Positions 51,596-63,586 of a DNA stretch of 64,000 nucleotides are shown here, in pieces. The position numbers and the translations under genes were made by a program. The stretch covers positions 1 through 64,000 of the forward strand of contig CAKMXJ010000011.1 of the NCBI GenBank assembly GCA_928724745.1. The letters are read 5' to 3'. Position 1 is the stretch's first letter. Each line of letters opens with the position of its first letter. The notes below the pieces were generated by a model that saw only the letters and a program-made list of their open reading frames with translations, searched no databases and was not told where the DNA came from. This stretch comes from Anthracocystis setariae (Eukaryota > Basidiomycota > Ustilaginomycetes > Ustilaginales > Ustilaginaceae).

Positions 51596-54554
51596 TTACT
51601 GTGGCAACGAAGAACAAAGAGGAGGTCGGGGTCAGTATCCTGTTGTAGTGGCTTGGAGTGAAGAGATCGGCAGCACTCACGAGCTTGTCTGTTGAGTTCA
51701 ACAATGGAAATAAGAGGAAATAATAAGAGAGGCAAAAAAGGGCGAATGGGAGATGGTGTCAGCATCCTTTCTGCATAGAACGGCGTCAAGGCTATAAGTT
51801 TTTTCGGGGTGTACTCACCGTAGTAGTGGTCCAATGCCGGGACCTCGGGCTTCAAACCCTTGCGCTTTCGGATAGCGGTGACAATGTCCAGGGTCTTACC
51901 GGCCTCCAGAGGGGTACCGGGGAGGAGCTGCCAGTGGTCGAAAACGGACTGGGGGAAGGCCTGACCGGAGGTGGCCTGACGGAGATCGGCGTTGAAACCG
52001 AAGGACTCGTTGACGGGGAGGTAAGCCTTGACAGTCACCATGGGGGTACCGACACGGGGCTCCTCGGAGAAGACGTGGCCACGACGCCTGTTGAGGCACG
52101 AGTAGATACCACCGAGACCCGAGTCGGGGCACTGGATCTCGACGAGGTAGACGGGCTCCTGGATACCGGGCTGGGCGAGCAGAGCGGCGGCGTAGCAGAC
52201 ACGACGGCAGGTGGGGATCAGCTGTCCACCACCACGGTGGATGGCGTCGGTGTGGAGGGTAACATCGAGGATGTTGAAACGGGTACCACGCATGGGCTCA
52301 TCGGCGCAGACACCCTCCTTGGTGGCCCACTGGAAGGCGGCGACACACGAGTCCTTGATTTCGTTGAGGTACTGAACACCCTTGGTGACGTCGACGAGAA
52401 GGTTAGGACCGGTGGTCTCGGGACCGAAGCACCAAATCTTACGGGCGTCGGTGACATCCCAGCCGTACTCGTCGGCGAGGACACGGGCACGAGCCTTGAA
52501 GTCATCACGGGGAGTCATCTTGCCGGCCTCGATGAGCTTGGAGAGCTCCTCGTCGATGGGCATGGCCTTGACGTAGAGACGGTTGTGCTTGTTCTGCGAC
52601 TTGGAGAGGGCGACCATGGAGGATTCGGCCTGGACGGTCTCACGGTAACCGACGACGGGGTCCGAGATCTTGAGGGGAATCTGGGCGTGGTCCTCCTCGA
52701 GATCCTTGAGGACGATCTCAAGGTGAAGCTCACCAGCACCGGCAACAATGTGCTCACCGGTCTCGGCGATCCAGGCCTGAACACATGGGTCGGACTTGGA
52801 GAGACGCTTGAGACCCTCGACAAGCTTGGGCAAGTCGTTGGCGTTCTTGACCTCGACGGCGACCTGCACGACGGGCGAGACGGAGAACTTCATGACCTTG
52901 AGGTTGTGGGCAGTCTCGGAGCTGGTGAGGGTACCGGACTTGAGCAAGAACTGGTCGACACCGACGAGACCGAGAATGTTACCGGCAGGGCAGTCCTCGA
53001 TGGGCTCGACGTAACGACCCATCATGAGCACGGTACGCTGAATGGACTTGACAAAGAGGTCCTCCTTCTTACCAGGGGTGTAGTTGGGACCCTGAATGCG
53101 GATCTTGGGACCGGACTTGACGGTACCGGAGAAGATACGACCGAAGGCGTAGAAACGGCCCTTGTCCGAGGTGGGGACCATCTTGGAGACGTAGAGCATG
53201 AGAGGACCCTTGGGGTCACAGTCACGGATACCGATGGCGGACTCGTCGTCAAGAGGACCCTCGTAGAGGGTCTCGACACGGTAGCGCTGGGCGGTAACGG
53301 GCGAAGGGAGGTGGATGACAATCATCTCGAGGAGGGCATCACCGGCGGGAAGGAACTTGCGCATGGCAACCTTGAGGAGCTGCTTGCCCTCGAGGTCCTG
53401 CTCCTCCTGGGTGAGCTTGACCTCGAGCTTCTCGAGGATCTTGGGGATCTCGTCCTTCTTGAAGTTCATGATGGCGTCGAAGACGCGGAAGATGGGGTCG
53501 AGGACGAACATGTTGAAGGCACGCTCGAGAGGCTTGCCATCAGCATCGGTTTCCTTGGTGGTCCACTTCTTGGTCTTGGGGTTGAAGAAGTTGTCGCCCC
53601 AGAGCTTGACCATCATCTTGTCCTTGTCGACACCGAACTTCTTGGCGTAACGGTTGGCGAACTGGCGGAGGGTGAAGGCCCAACCGTGGAGACCGGAGGC
53701 GAAGGCGACGGTACCCTTTTCGGGGTAAACCTGGCTCTCACCAAGGACGGGATCGTTGTAGGTGGCGATGACGACGTTGACGGACTCGATGGTACGCATG
53801 AAGGACTGGTAGAGGTCCTCCTTGCCGACCTGAAGCTCGAGGAGGGCACGGTCGACCTTGTTCAAGCAGACGACGGGCTTGATACGCTCGGTAAGGGCCT
53901 GACGAAGCACGGTCTCGGTCTGTACGCAGACACCCTCGATGCAGTCGACGACGACCAGGGCACCGTCAGTGACACGGAGAGCGGCGGTGACCTCGGAGGA
54001 GAAGTCGACGTGACCGGGGGAGTCGATGAGGTTGATCAAGAATTCGTTGCCATCCTTCTTCTGAGCAATGGCATCGAGGGCGTCCTTGTCCATGGGGAAG
54101 TACATGGAGATGGCGGTGGACTTGATGGTGATACCACGCTCCTTTTCATCGTCACGGGTGTCCATGAAACGGGTGTCACCGGCCTTGGCACCGGCAATGA
54201 TACCGGCCTTGGAAACGAGCGAGTCGGTAAGGGTAGACTTGCCGTGGTCGACGTGGGCAATGACGGACATGTTACGAATGTTGGTGGGCTTGTCCATGAG
54301 GCCACGGATCTCGTCGACGGTGAAGCTGTTAAGAGGGGGTTAGAATTGAGGGCAATGAGGGTCAGCACATTGGAAACGCAATGGATCGATCTTGAAACAT
54401 CAACTAGCATGCTCGTGCTTTTGACGCTGAGACGGCAACAGAGAAAGACGCTCCAATTGGATGGTTGTGTGACCAAGTAGCATTTGGAACTATTCGAGGT
54501 TGAATGTCGAAGCGGTCGAAGGAGGGTAGCATGCTGGAATACTCACTTGACCAT
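51596..54554 (-). CDS. EFT2: Translation elongation factor 2 (eEF2)
   Basis: CDS complement(join(51596..51598,51681..51688,51819..54325,54547..54554)), 841 aa. eEF2 is the GTPase that translocates the ribosome. It starts [21 protein letters not shown]; exon 1 is only 8 bases. G motifs [17 protein letters not shown] and NKVD are present, as is the diphthamide loop [15 protein letters not shown] with its His. Introns: 221, 130 and 82 bp, donors GTGAGT. The C-terminus HYYDKL is split; the last splice places TAA alone in the final exon. Strong codon bias (abundant C/G-ending codons) fits high expression. Frames reading through the introns give wrong ends. Confidence 0.93.
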
Positions 54555-55722
54555 CTTGACTGAACACTAGCGTCGATGCGCTTGGGAACGAGGGAGATGG
54601 GTAGGGGAAAAGAGGGGGGGGGGTGGTGGATAAGGTGAGGGAAGGTGACGAACATGGAGACGGCGGTGTTGAGACCAAGCCAGCTCGCCCCACTGACGGG
54701 CAGAGGCAGCGAGGGGACTGGCAAGACGGGGCGCAGAACAGAGCGCAGACGGGTGGCAGAACAAGATGGCGCAGAATCTCTACAAGCCAGCGACTAGAGT
54801 ATGTGCTGTAGAGCCTCTGCGCACCATCACCACCACTCACCCACTCACCCACTGTTTGGCTGCTCAGTCGAATTTGCGAAAAAATTTTTAAACAGAGGGC
54901 GTCCAAGCGGCGGAACGGCGAATGATAGCTCGTTGATCCTGGCCTGCGCGGAAAAAAAAAAAAAAAAAACAAAAATGAGAAAAAGAAAAGAAAAGGAAAA
55001 AAAAGGGACTTTGCAGTGCACCTGACTGAATACAAAACCGTCCTTTTTTTCTTGCGCCTTTTGACTTTCAACCGCGGGTCACTTGTAATCTTGACTATAA
55101 AGTTGTATTGCATTAGTAGTATTTTAGTATTGTGAGAAGAACGAGATTGTGCACAAACCAACCAGATTACTGTATTGCCACTTGGCTCGCGCGCAAACCA
55201 TCCAAAGCCAAAAGGGTCCGTCCAGCTGAGCCAGCATCCACACAACACACCCAATCACCACGGCGTACAGCGCTGTGTCATGTTGAGGTTTGGTCGATCG
55301 ATGAATGATACCATCATTGATTCCAGCTTGTCAATTGTGGCAATATCTACGGTGTCGCTTCTGTAACTTTTTTCAAGAATGCAGTCCGGTCTGTCAAGCA
55401 GAGATGGTGCAAAAACGTCGTTGTTCTGGATAATGCTCTCAAGAGGCAGTCGTTTGCCGCAGCTGCCATCTGGCGAGCTCAAGCAGCGGCGGCATTTCGC
55501 GCGAGAATGGGAAAAAAAAATCATCAAATCCAAATCTCCCGATGAGACATTGCAACTGTCAACTCAATCGGTAGAAGAAAAGCAGCTGTGCAAGCATTTG
55601 TCACGATTCACATTATTGGCAGTCGGCGTGTGTGTTACTTTGCTGATCAACACTTGGAACGAGTTGTTACTCTTACTTGCTTGCTTACCTCCCAACTTTT
55701 CCGCGACTTCAAATATTGCACC
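54555..55722. promoter_or_regulatory. Divergent promoter region of eEF2 and RanGAP
   Basis: 1.17 kb without a supported gene. It has an 18-base A run at 54952-54969 followed by A/G-rich sequence, so the eEF2 sense strand carries long T/CT tracts, common in promoters of highly expressed fungal translation genes. GGGGGGGG at 54616-54623 lies in the eEF2 leader. Confidence 0.5.
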
Positions 55723-57084
55723 ATGTCTGACCAGTCCAAAATCTTCTCCCTGGTCGGCCAGGGCCTCAAGCTCGACACCAAGGCCGACATTCAACCCCAC
55801 CTCGATCGCCTCGAACAAATTACTGACCTTGAGGAAGTTCACCTCGGAGGCAACACCCTTGGTGTCGAGGCATGCCAAGCTCTCGCCGATGTCTTGAAGA
55901 CCAAGAAGACGCTCAAGGTATGTACAGTCCGCGAAGCTGAAAACATCTCACATACATCTGCGCTCAGTACTGACTAGGCTGTTTCCTTGATGATGCTCGC
56001 ATTCCACCTGCAGGTTGCTGACTTTGCCGATATCTTCACTGGTCGACTCATCTCCGAGATTCCTGACGCTCTCAGAGCCCTCTGTGACGCTCTCATTCAC
56101 CACACCAGCCTCGTCGAGCTCAACCTGTCCGACAATGCTTTCGGTGGTCGATCTGCCGAGCCCATGGTCAACTTTCTCAAGAACAACCACAGCTTTTCGG
56201 TTCTCAAACTCAACAACAACGGTCTCGGTATCACCGGCGGTACCATTGTTGCAGAGGCGCTCTACCAAGCTGCGCAGAATCTCAAGGCAAAAGCGCTCCA
56301 ATCCAATCTCCGCACCGTCATCTGCGGACGTAACCGTCTCGAGAACGGTTCCGCCCCCGTATGGGCCAAGGCATTTGCTGCACACGGTGGGCTGGTCGAG
56401 GTGCGTATGTTCCAGAACGGTATTCGCATGGAGGGCATCGAGGTTATCAGCAAGGCGCTCGCTTCGTGTCCCAACCTTCAAGTCCTTGACCTCCAGGACA
56501 ACACCGCCACCCTTCGAGGTTCGCGCGCCATCGCTGCCTGCCTCGCCAGCTGGCCCAACCTAAAGACCCTCAACCTTTCCGACTGTCTGCTCAAGCCCAA
56601 GGGAGGCGCCCTTGTATTCGGCGCACTTGCCAACGGAACCAACCCTGCGCTTCAGACCATTCAAGTTCAGTACTGCGACCTCGATCGCAAGGTGCTCAAC
56701 ACGCTCGCCAGCGCTATCGAGCTCCACCTCACCAACCTCACAAAGCTCGATATCAACGGCAATTGGGCCGATGAGGACGACGACTGCATCGAAAATATCA
56801 AATCCGCGCTCGCAAAGCACGGCCATCAACATGCTCTCCTCGAGCTCGACGAATTGTAAGTTGGCTTATGCAGCCGCTGTGCATCAATAGCACTGACAGA
56901 GCCAGACAACTGACCTTGGACATACTCTTCTCTTTCTTCTAACAGGGATCCTGACGGCGAAGAGAGCGAGGCTGAAGACGAGGGCGACCATGTCGACGAG
57001 GAACAGGTCTCCGACACCAAGCCTGACGAAACTGACGAGCTTGCCTCAGCGCTGGCCAAGGCATCCGTCGCAGATGAAAAGTAA
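55723..57084 (+). CDS. RNA1: Ran GTPase-activating protein (RanGAP, Rna1)
   Basis: CDS join(55723..55917,56014..56855,56946..57084), 391 aa, close to S. pombe Rna1. It activates GTP hydrolysis by Ran on the cytoplasmic side of the nuclear envelope and so sets the direction of nuclear transport. Leucine-rich repeats of the RanGAP type run through residues about 30-340 (EEVHLGGNTLG, VELNLSDNAFGG, VLKLNNNGLG, GRNRLENGSA with the catalytic-loop Arg, EVRMFQNGIR, VLDLQDN). An acidic tail follows (DPDGEESEAEDEGD). Introns of 96 and 90 bp have GTATGT and GTAAGT donors. Joining all exons keeps one frame. Confidence 0.94.
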
Positions 57085-57299
57085 GCGCTAGACAAGATCC
57101 GAACAATGATACACTCATACCACCATTCCTCCGGATCGCCTTGCGTCGCTTGCTGTGTCTGTCAGCCTCTCTATGCATTCACTCGATTCCACCATGACAT
57201 TCACCGTGCGCGTTGGCGCGATCGCCTCGATCCAATGACTACAACGCTTTCCTGTCCGCCTCATCACATTCGCTGACCCAACTGTACTTGTACAACAAT

Positions 57300-57908
57300 A
57301 TGCATCATCTTTTATCTATCATCTTCCTCGCCGCCTTATTTCCGCTTATCTTGATCAGCCAAACTCGGGCTGCTCCAGCGACAGATGCCTCTGATGCGAA
57401 CTCCGAACCGCAGCCGGCTCAGAAAGATGCAAACAAAGACCAAAGCATCCGAGAAAAACAGGCGATGCAACAGGTCCAACAAGCACACGCTGCGGACTCA
57501 GTCAATATCGCAACCGCAGACGCGGTTCAAGAGACTGTTGGCACTCCCATTGGTGACGCAGCAATATCCCGGCAATCAGAGCATAAGGAGAGCGTCGCGC
57601 TTCCTTCTCATGAGCCGGCGATGGAAGCAGACATCCCAGCTGCAGCCCAAGGGGCTTCTGAGCCACATGCCGGAAGCGCTCACACTGCTCCTTCCGGTCC
57701 CGTTGAGGATGCTGCACAGACAGGAGCTACCGCTCTCGCAATCGACGTGTCAGGCGAACTTTATTCCAAGGATGCCACCGTGGCCGTTGCGGCTTCCGCA
57801 CCCGCTCCCATTCAGGCAGCTCCTCGTATCTCTGCAACGGACACGCCACAGAACAAGAAGCCCGGCTTCCGCGCCGCTTGGGGTGCGATTCGAGAGTTGC
57901 TCAGGTAA
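57300..57908 (+). CDS. Predicted secreted, disordered Ala/Gln-rich protein
   Basis: 202 aa from MHHLLSIIFLAALFPLILISQTRA, a clear signal peptide; an in-frame Met at 57213 would put 29 residues before it and is less likely. The mature part is Ala/Pro/Ser/Gln-rich, without Cys, probably unfolded, and ends in a basic amphipathic helix (GFRAAWGAIRELLR). No family is recognised. Such proteins are common in smut secretomes and some are effectors; nothing in the sequence proves that here. It begins 215 bases after RNA1 on the same strand. Confidence 0.55.
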   Translation: MHHLLSIIFLAALFPLILISQTRAAPATDASDANSEPQPAQKDANKDQSIREKQAMQQVQQAHAADSVNIATADAVQETVGTPIGDAAISRQSEHKESVALPSHEPAMEADIPAAAQGASEPHAGSAHTAPSGPVEDAAQTGATALAIDVSGELYSKDATVAVAASAPAPIQAAPRISATDTPQNKKPGFRAAWGAIRELLR

Positions 57909-58170
57909 GGCTTTCGTTCCTTCGCAGAATCATCGTCGTCACTGTGACCCAAGTTCATCTTGAAACTGCTCCGCGCAATGAAATCGCTTCCGAACTTTCA
58001 GTCCGATATCGACGGAATCGAGCTTGTGACCACACAAGCTCGCGACCTCTTACAAGCGCCGACCAAGTGTGTTCTGTGCAGCTTGCGTCTGATGCCTCAA
58101 TCTCTTGTCACACATGTGCACAGCACTCAATGTATCGCTGACAGGTTGCCATGTCGATAAAAGGATCAAG

Positions 58171-59427
58171 TTAATGTTGCCGCTGGAACCGCACCACAAG
58201 GCCATCCCAGCTTAGCTTGATTGGCGGGATGTAGAACGGTGCAGTATGTGCAACGTCTTCTTCTGGCGAACGGTATCGTTTCTTGAGATCGATCGTCATC
58301 CTTCGCTCGTTGTCCTCTTCATCCCAGATGCTATGCCACCAGCGCAGTCCGCCGCCTTCACCTCTGAGCCGACCGCCTGTAGCCAATGGGATAGATTCAT
58401 TCTCACCGTTGACTTTGGACGCTCTAAGCTCGTCTGTGAACGACTCGTCCAGCTGCGCTGCCAGCATGCCATGCCTCCAAGTGTCCACCAGTTTTTGGGT
58501 TGCAGAGTGCTCTATGCGATGCGTAAAGTCGGTGAGCAGGCCAAGCACGGGCGGTGGTGAGAACGAAGCAAAAAAGGAAAGTGCCTGTGAAAAGGAGAAA
58601 TGCGAAAGATGGCGATCCATCTTGAGCGCATCCATCACGATAGCTTGGCTGCCACGCATCAGTTGCAGCGTCTCGGTAGGGATCTCGTGGCAATCGCTGA
58701 TGTAACTGAAAGTGTCTATGCGAAAACCGAGGCTCCAAAAGGGGCAAGTACGATTAACGTAGCCGTGGAGGACAGGCAACGGCTGAACTTGCACTTGTTT
58801 GCGGCCTTGCGATGCTGGGATCACGAAGCCAGCATCTCGATCGATGATGTTCCAGCGAAGCGTTGGCACGTCGCCGCCTCCTGTAGATTTGGATCGATCC
58901 ACGAGGTAGGGAAACATGCCTTCGACTACCGACATGCACTCTTGGGTGAGGTAGATGTCTACATGGGTCTGTATGACACCGCCCATAGTCCAAGCTCTCA
59001 GGTCATCCAGCCCGAGGATAGCATCGGCGTGGGCGTGCGTGAGCAGCACGGCTCGAATAGCACGGATGCGATTCCGAGCAAAATGAACAATGGCGTTCGA
59101 GTAGAACGTTTTGCCGCAATCGATCAGGATGGTGCTGTCCTGTTCGTCTCCAGGATGTCGTCCAACAAGGGCTACTGCGGTGCAGCCTCTTCGATTCTTT
59201 CCGGTGGGATGGAGCGTAGCATCCTCGCACGCAGCACATGCTCCAAAATCCGGTTTGGTAACACAGTGAATGGCTGGCACCTGTCCGCTGGTACCCGTGC
59301 CGAGGAACAAGACCTTGTCGATCCACGACGAGCTTGGTTGAGGCCAGTCTAGCTCCTCACCGCGTGTTGTCTCCGACATGTTGCTGCTTGCTAGATACCA
59401 AGGGACTTGCCTTGAAGACCGTTTCAA
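58171..59427 (-). CDS. Metallo-beta-lactamase-fold hydrolase, PhnP-like
   Basis: 418 aa; the Met 17 codons in (59379, MSETTRGEEL) is an alternative start. Metal-binding motifs of the fold: FLGTGTSGQVP at the start of the domain, THAHADAILGLDDLR (HxHxDH-type with PhnP-like GLDDLR), YISDCHEIP and a late His region (DFTHRIEH). The Cys pair CAACEDA near residue 63 resembles the extra zinc site of PhnP. Bacterial PhnP is a cyclic-phosphate phosphodiesterase; the fungal relatives are uncharacterised to my knowledge. Divergent from the Sel1 gene. Confidence 0.8.
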   Translation of the reverse strand: MKRSSRQVPWYLASSNMSETTRGEELDWPQPSSSWIDKVLFLGTGTSGQVPAIHCVTKPDFGACAACEDATLHPTGKNRRGCTAVALVGRHPGDEQDSTILIDCGKTFYSNAIVHFARNRIRAIRAVLLTHAHADAILGLDDLRAWTMGGVIQTHVDIYLTQECMSVVEGMFPYLVDRSKSTGGGDVPTLRWNIIDRDAGFVIPASQGRKQVQVQPLPVLHGYVNRTCPFWSLGFRIDTFSYISDCHEIPTETLQLMRGSQAIVMDALKMDRHLSHFSFSQALSFFASFSPPPVLGLLTDFTHRIEHSATQKLVDTWRHGMLAAQLDESFTDELRASKVNGENESIPLATGGRLRGEGGGLRWWHSIWDEEDNERRMTIDLKKRYRSPEEDVAHTAPFYIPPIKLSWDGLVVRFQRQH

Positions 59428-59677
59428 GAAGAACGAATCATCTGAAAGCCTTGCAGTCTCGGCAATCGGAGTTTCTACGTCGAACCATCAAGCTGGCTGC
59501 AAGTGATTGATTGCATGTCGAGTGTCATTTCGCCGCAATGCCCGGTCGGCAAACAAAGTGTCCAACTGCGTAAGAATTCACCGAAGTGCCGACAAGCAAC
59601 CTCACGCTTACGCCTCTTCCTTCATTGCTGCCGTCGTTCATCCACTGTTCGTCAACAGCAGCGTCCCAGTCTTCACC

Positions 59678-61126
59678 ATGTCAGTTCCGGCACGCACGTT
59701 TCTTCGACGAGGCACAAGTCGTTTGTTGGCCTCACCTGCAAGCTATCCAGTCCCACGCCGTCTAGCAGTCGCATCAAGCCTACCTTTACCCAGATCCAAG
59801 TTGGTTGGTGCACGACTCTACGCGGTGTCAACCAGTATCAACGTGCCAAACCAATCCGAGCTCGATGCTTCGGTGAATCGCATCCTGCCACTGTCTCGTT
59901 ACGAACAGGTATCCTCGACCGTCATAAGCCATAGTCACGCCTGCATCCTGCTGTCCAAGATCTTGGTCCAGCTACGCACAACAGCTGACCTCGCCACCAC
60001 AGCAGATCGTCAGGCCCTGCAGTCATCGGTCGACGCCGACATCATTTCGTCGGCGAACGCATGGGGCTACGCGGCTGAAGACCTCACGGAACTGGCCAAC
60101 ACGCTGCTCACCGCCTCTGCGGATCCTCGTCGACAACCACTTGCGTTCCGCCTGTTCGAGGCGGCTCATCAATCCGGATCTGACGATGCTGGCGCTTATT
60201 GGGCGAGCATGGTGCTGCAGAACACTGCACCACCACCCCCGAAAGCAGATGTAAAAGCAAGAGTCCAACAGGCCATCCATTTGTATCAGGAGCTCTCTGC
60301 GGCTGGCAATGCGAGAGGCTCGGTTGGCGTCGCCAGGCTCCTACTGCAGCGAGTTCAGCACGGCCAAGTGGACAAGGCACAATGGCCTGCAGTGATCGAA
60401 CAGGCTGTCAATCTCTACACACAGGCGGGTGAAAAGGGTCTGGCGGAAGCTTGGTATGACCTCGCAACCCTTTTCCAAGAATCTCGCTTCAATCCGCCAG
60501 ACCAGGACCGAGCGCTCCACTATCTCGGCAGAGGTGCCGATCTGAACCATCCGGGCTGCCTGTTCGCTCTGGGCATGCATCATCTCCTCGACACCAACCA
60601 AGGCAACAAGTCCGAAGCGTTTCGACTTTTCAAGCAGGCGGCCGACCAGGGAGATGCCCAGAGCATGTTTCAGGTCGGTTCGTTCTATTTCCTCGATCGA
60701 GACAAAATGGCACAACACCCGGACGTCACAGCTGGCGACAAGACCATGAAGCAGGCACACAAGGACACTTTCGGCGTAGATGCTGACGATGTCGAAGCCA
60801 GGTACTGGCTGGAGCGATCTGCGCAATCCGACTATCCACCCAGCCTGCTACAGCTAGCAACATTGTTAGCACAGCACCGCGCGCTGGATCCAGGCGCTAG
60901 GCGAGAGCATGGCCTACGAAGCATCGATCACAGCCAAGCCGACCAACTTGCTTACGCGCTATTGGCCAAGCTGCTCGCTATCCTGAAGACTTCAGGAAAC
61001 CTTCCTTCACTTCCGTCTCAAAAAGGCCAGTGGTCCAACACCCAGTTCAACGGTCTCATCCCACAGGCTGAGGCCATGTACGAGCGACTGGAGAAGAAGC
61101 TCAGCGATTCTGATCAACAGTCTTGA
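59678..61126 (+). CDS. Sel1-repeat (TPR-like) protein, probably mitochondrial
   Basis: 482 aa from MSVPARTFLRRGTSRLLA. The Arg/Ser-rich N-terminus without acidic residues looks like a mitochondrial presequence; an in-frame start at 59507 would mask it. Sel1-like repeats run from about residue 140: PLAFRLFEAAHQSGSDDAGAYW, GSVGVARLLLQRV, AEAWYDLATLFQE, ALHYLGRGADLNHPGCLFALG, AFRLFKQAADQGDAQSMFQVGSFYF, ARYWLERSAQSDYPPSLLQLA. These form superhelical binding surfaces; fungal mitochondrial relatives act as assembly or quality-control adaptors. The exact ortholog is not identified. Confidence 0.75.
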   Translation: MSVPARTFLRRGTSRLLASPASYPVPRRLAVASSLPLPRSKLVGARLYAVSTSINVPNQSELDASVNRILPLSRYEQVSSTVISHSHACILLSKILVQLRTTADLATTADRQALQSSVDADIISSANAWGYAAEDLTELANTLLTASADPRRQPLAFRLFEAAHQSGSDDAGAYWASMVLQNTAPPPPKADVKARVQQAIHLYQELSAAGNARGSVGVARLLLQRVQHGQVDKAQWPAVIEQAVNLYTQAGEKGLAEAWYDLATLFQESRFNPPDQDRALHYLGRGADLNHPGCLFALGMHHLLDTNQGNKSEAFRLFKQAADQGDAQSMFQVGSFYFLDRDKMAQHPDVTAGDKTMKQAHKDTFGVDADDVEARYWLERSAQSDYPPSLLQLATLLAQHRALDPGARREHGLRSIDHSQADQLAYALLAKLLAILKTSGNLPSLPSQKGQWSNTQFNGLIPQAEAMYERLEKKLSDSDQQS

Positions 61127-61235
61127 ACCACGTGTCTGTATCCATGATCAAAACTTGGTTTCCGTTCCAGGACAGATAGATTGCAGTGATCAACATCCTC
61201 GTTCTAGGTGCATCAAGTTTGCCAAGATGGTCTCT

Positions 61236-63586
61236 TCATGCGATTGCCTGGATACTCTTGCGTGCGTTCGACATGGCTTTGTCTAGCTTCGAGTCGAGGC
61301 CGTGCAGCAGAGTTGTGTTGTCGATGGCCAGCTTGCAAAGCGCTGGCGGAAGCTTTGTAAACGCACCGGGCGTCGACACCTTCTTGGCGGGGATTTTGAC
61401 CCAATAGAATGGTCCCAATTTCTCGTAAGGTAGCAGGTCGGATGGCGAGGGCAACAGTAAGAGGAAGTGCAGAAATTCGAGCTGAACACCAGCAAACGCA
61501 AAAGCATGGCGTGTGGTTGCTTCCCAAAGACAGCGGGGTAGCGACGACAACAGGCTAGCGAGGATGCGATGGTTCTCGTCTGCAGACAACGGCGTCGAAG
61601 CGCGCAGCTTGGAGAGCAAGAAAGCCCGAGCCAGGAACTCGAAGAGGACCGGCTTGACGCGATGCTGCGCAGCGTGCGCATTGTACGTGTTTAATAAGCT
61701 ATCCAGCAGTGTTGCACGATCGGTGCCCAGAAGGAACCACAAGGTGGGAAGCAGAGCGCGCAACGTGTTGGGATCGAGCACACTGGCCGCGGAATGCTCG
61801 ACGGACCCAAGTGAGACTGTGCCACTCTCTGTCACCGGCACCGACAGCAACTCAGCAATGAAGGCCGAAACGGATGAGATTTGAGCCTCGACATTGAACT
61901 TGGACTTGATTTTCGTCGACTTGGCATTGCTGAGGGCAAGGAGCGCGGCGAGCTCGGCATAAGCGAGGTCCATCTGCACCACCGACGATTTGGCTCTGGC
62001 TGATAGACCGCTTGAACCGGTATGGTGGCAGAAAGGAAAGTAGATGGAAACGTGTCCCAGCATGTTTGCCAGAGACGTCCTTGCCTGAGGATTTGGAGAG
62101 GCTGAACCGCGCCAAAGGGCAAGGATCAGTGCGATGATCTCGGAGACGAGTTGTAAAGGCGTGGACATGCCCACATTCTGCCCTCGGAGTTGATGCGATA
62201 GGTCGAGGTGGGGCTGGAACGCCGATGGTGCGGTATCTAAGAAGGATGCAAGGAGGACCGGATCGATCAGCGTGTAGAGTGCCAAGGCGGCGGACTGGCC
62301 GTGAGAATAGGAGATGGTCGAGACGTTGAGTGGGCCAGTGTTTGATGCTGCGGGGATGGCCCTCTGCAAGGCGGCCAAAAGATCAGAAGAGTGCGCGGCT
62401 TTGCCTGGTGTTGCATTCATATCCATCAGAGACGAGGGTAGACAATCTGACGATATCCAACCAGAGCACGAGCCTTCCCCTCCAGGCATGGCAGACGTAC
62501 GGTGGACATCTTTGCTCCTTGTGCGCGAAATCAAGACCGACCGTGATGGAAGAGGGCCCGTGTGACGCCCAAGGACCTTCTGGAAATACTCGAATTCGGC
62601 GGAGGACGAAAATGCGGGACGGAAGAACCAAGTTGGGCAGCCCGCCTCATCGGGATCATTCGAGTCATGACCGAGTGTTGAAGGCAAAGCATGGGCAAGG
62701 AAGGTCCGGAGGGATTTGAGGATCAACAGCTTAGCACCGGGCGCCAAGTCGGTAGCCGTGGTGGAAGCGACCGTGCCCGATCTTTGTGTGATGCCAAGAA
62801 GGTTCAGGTAGCAGTTCATGATTCTCTCTCCATGGGGCTGATGAGATGCACTGCTGGGTCCTGCTGCGCTCGACGAAGGGGTGCTACTGGATGCTGAGGC
62901 GGCGGCAGAAGAGGAATTGGTCATGTTGAGGACAGCACGTTCCCATCCTGAGACAGAAACTTGAGGCAGGATTTCGAGGCAGACATCCAGCACGCGGATA
63001 GCATCCAATCGCACTTCGGGATAGATGTGACTGAGGGCCGAAGTAGTGAAGAGCACCAGTGTATTGTGGAAAGGCGCAAGGAGCTGGGAGGGGACCTGAG
63101 GTAACATCCAAGCTAAAAGGGATTGCAGCTGCTTGCGAACCGTTGCGTCATCATCGCCGATGCATCTGGAGAGTTCCGGTACCATCTGAGCTGCCGATGA
63201 CAGCATCAGGCTAGGGTGTAGAGCCAGGATTTCCCTGATACCTGCGACGGCATCTCGGCGTACGTTGGCCGAATAGTGACGAAGCTGGAGGGACAGATCA
63301 GCTACCGTCAGGTTGCGGGAATTGACCAGCTTGCCAGACTTGTCCGCGTTGATCGACTGTTGCGGAAGAGCGATGGTTCTAGCCTTGAACGAGACATCTG
63401 TAGCATTGTTGGCGACTTGCTTGCCCTTGCCAAGCTTGAGCTTGGTTTTCTGTTGTCAGTGATAGCAAGGCGATTCGACGGGGTCAGCATGGGTGGCAGA
63501 CAGCTGATTCTGGAGCGTCTCAATAGGAACAAGCTTACCTGAAAGTCTGCCTTCTTTTCCTTCTTCCTCTTCGATGCTTTGGGCAT
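61236..63586 (-). CDS. IPI1: Pre-rRNA-processing protein Ipi1 (TEX10 family)
   Basis: CDS complement(join(61236..63449,63539..63586)), 753 aa, with one 89-bp intron. Exon 1 gives MPKASKRKKEKKADFQ; exon 2 opens KTKLKLGKGKQVANNATDVSFKAR, the family signature. An ARM/HEAT-like region follows (LSLQLRHYSANVRRDAVAGIREIL, then LAWMLPQVPSQLLAPFHNTLVLF). Ipi1 joins Rix1 and Ipi3 in the complex that recruits the Rea1 ATPase for 60S maturation and ITS2 processing in the nucleus. It is much longer than yeast Ipi1 (about 330) and nearer human TEX10. A start at the first Met of the long exon (63206) would lose the conserved N-terminus. Confidence 0.88.

Noticed and set aside
51403..51818. eEF2 C-terminal extension read without splicing
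   Set aside because: The sequence after HYY is unlike any eEF2 end, while GTGAGT...CAG splicing gives the expected DKL followed by TAA.
51826..54480. An 884-codon open frame antisense to eEF2
   Set aside because: It is Gly/Asp/Val-rich ([16 protein letters not shown]), a mirror of the strong codon bias of eEF2, has no domain, and overlaps its introns.
57909..58160. A second exon for the secreted protein at 57300-57908
   Set aside because: The possible acceptors either shift into an early stop or need an intron of 23 bases.
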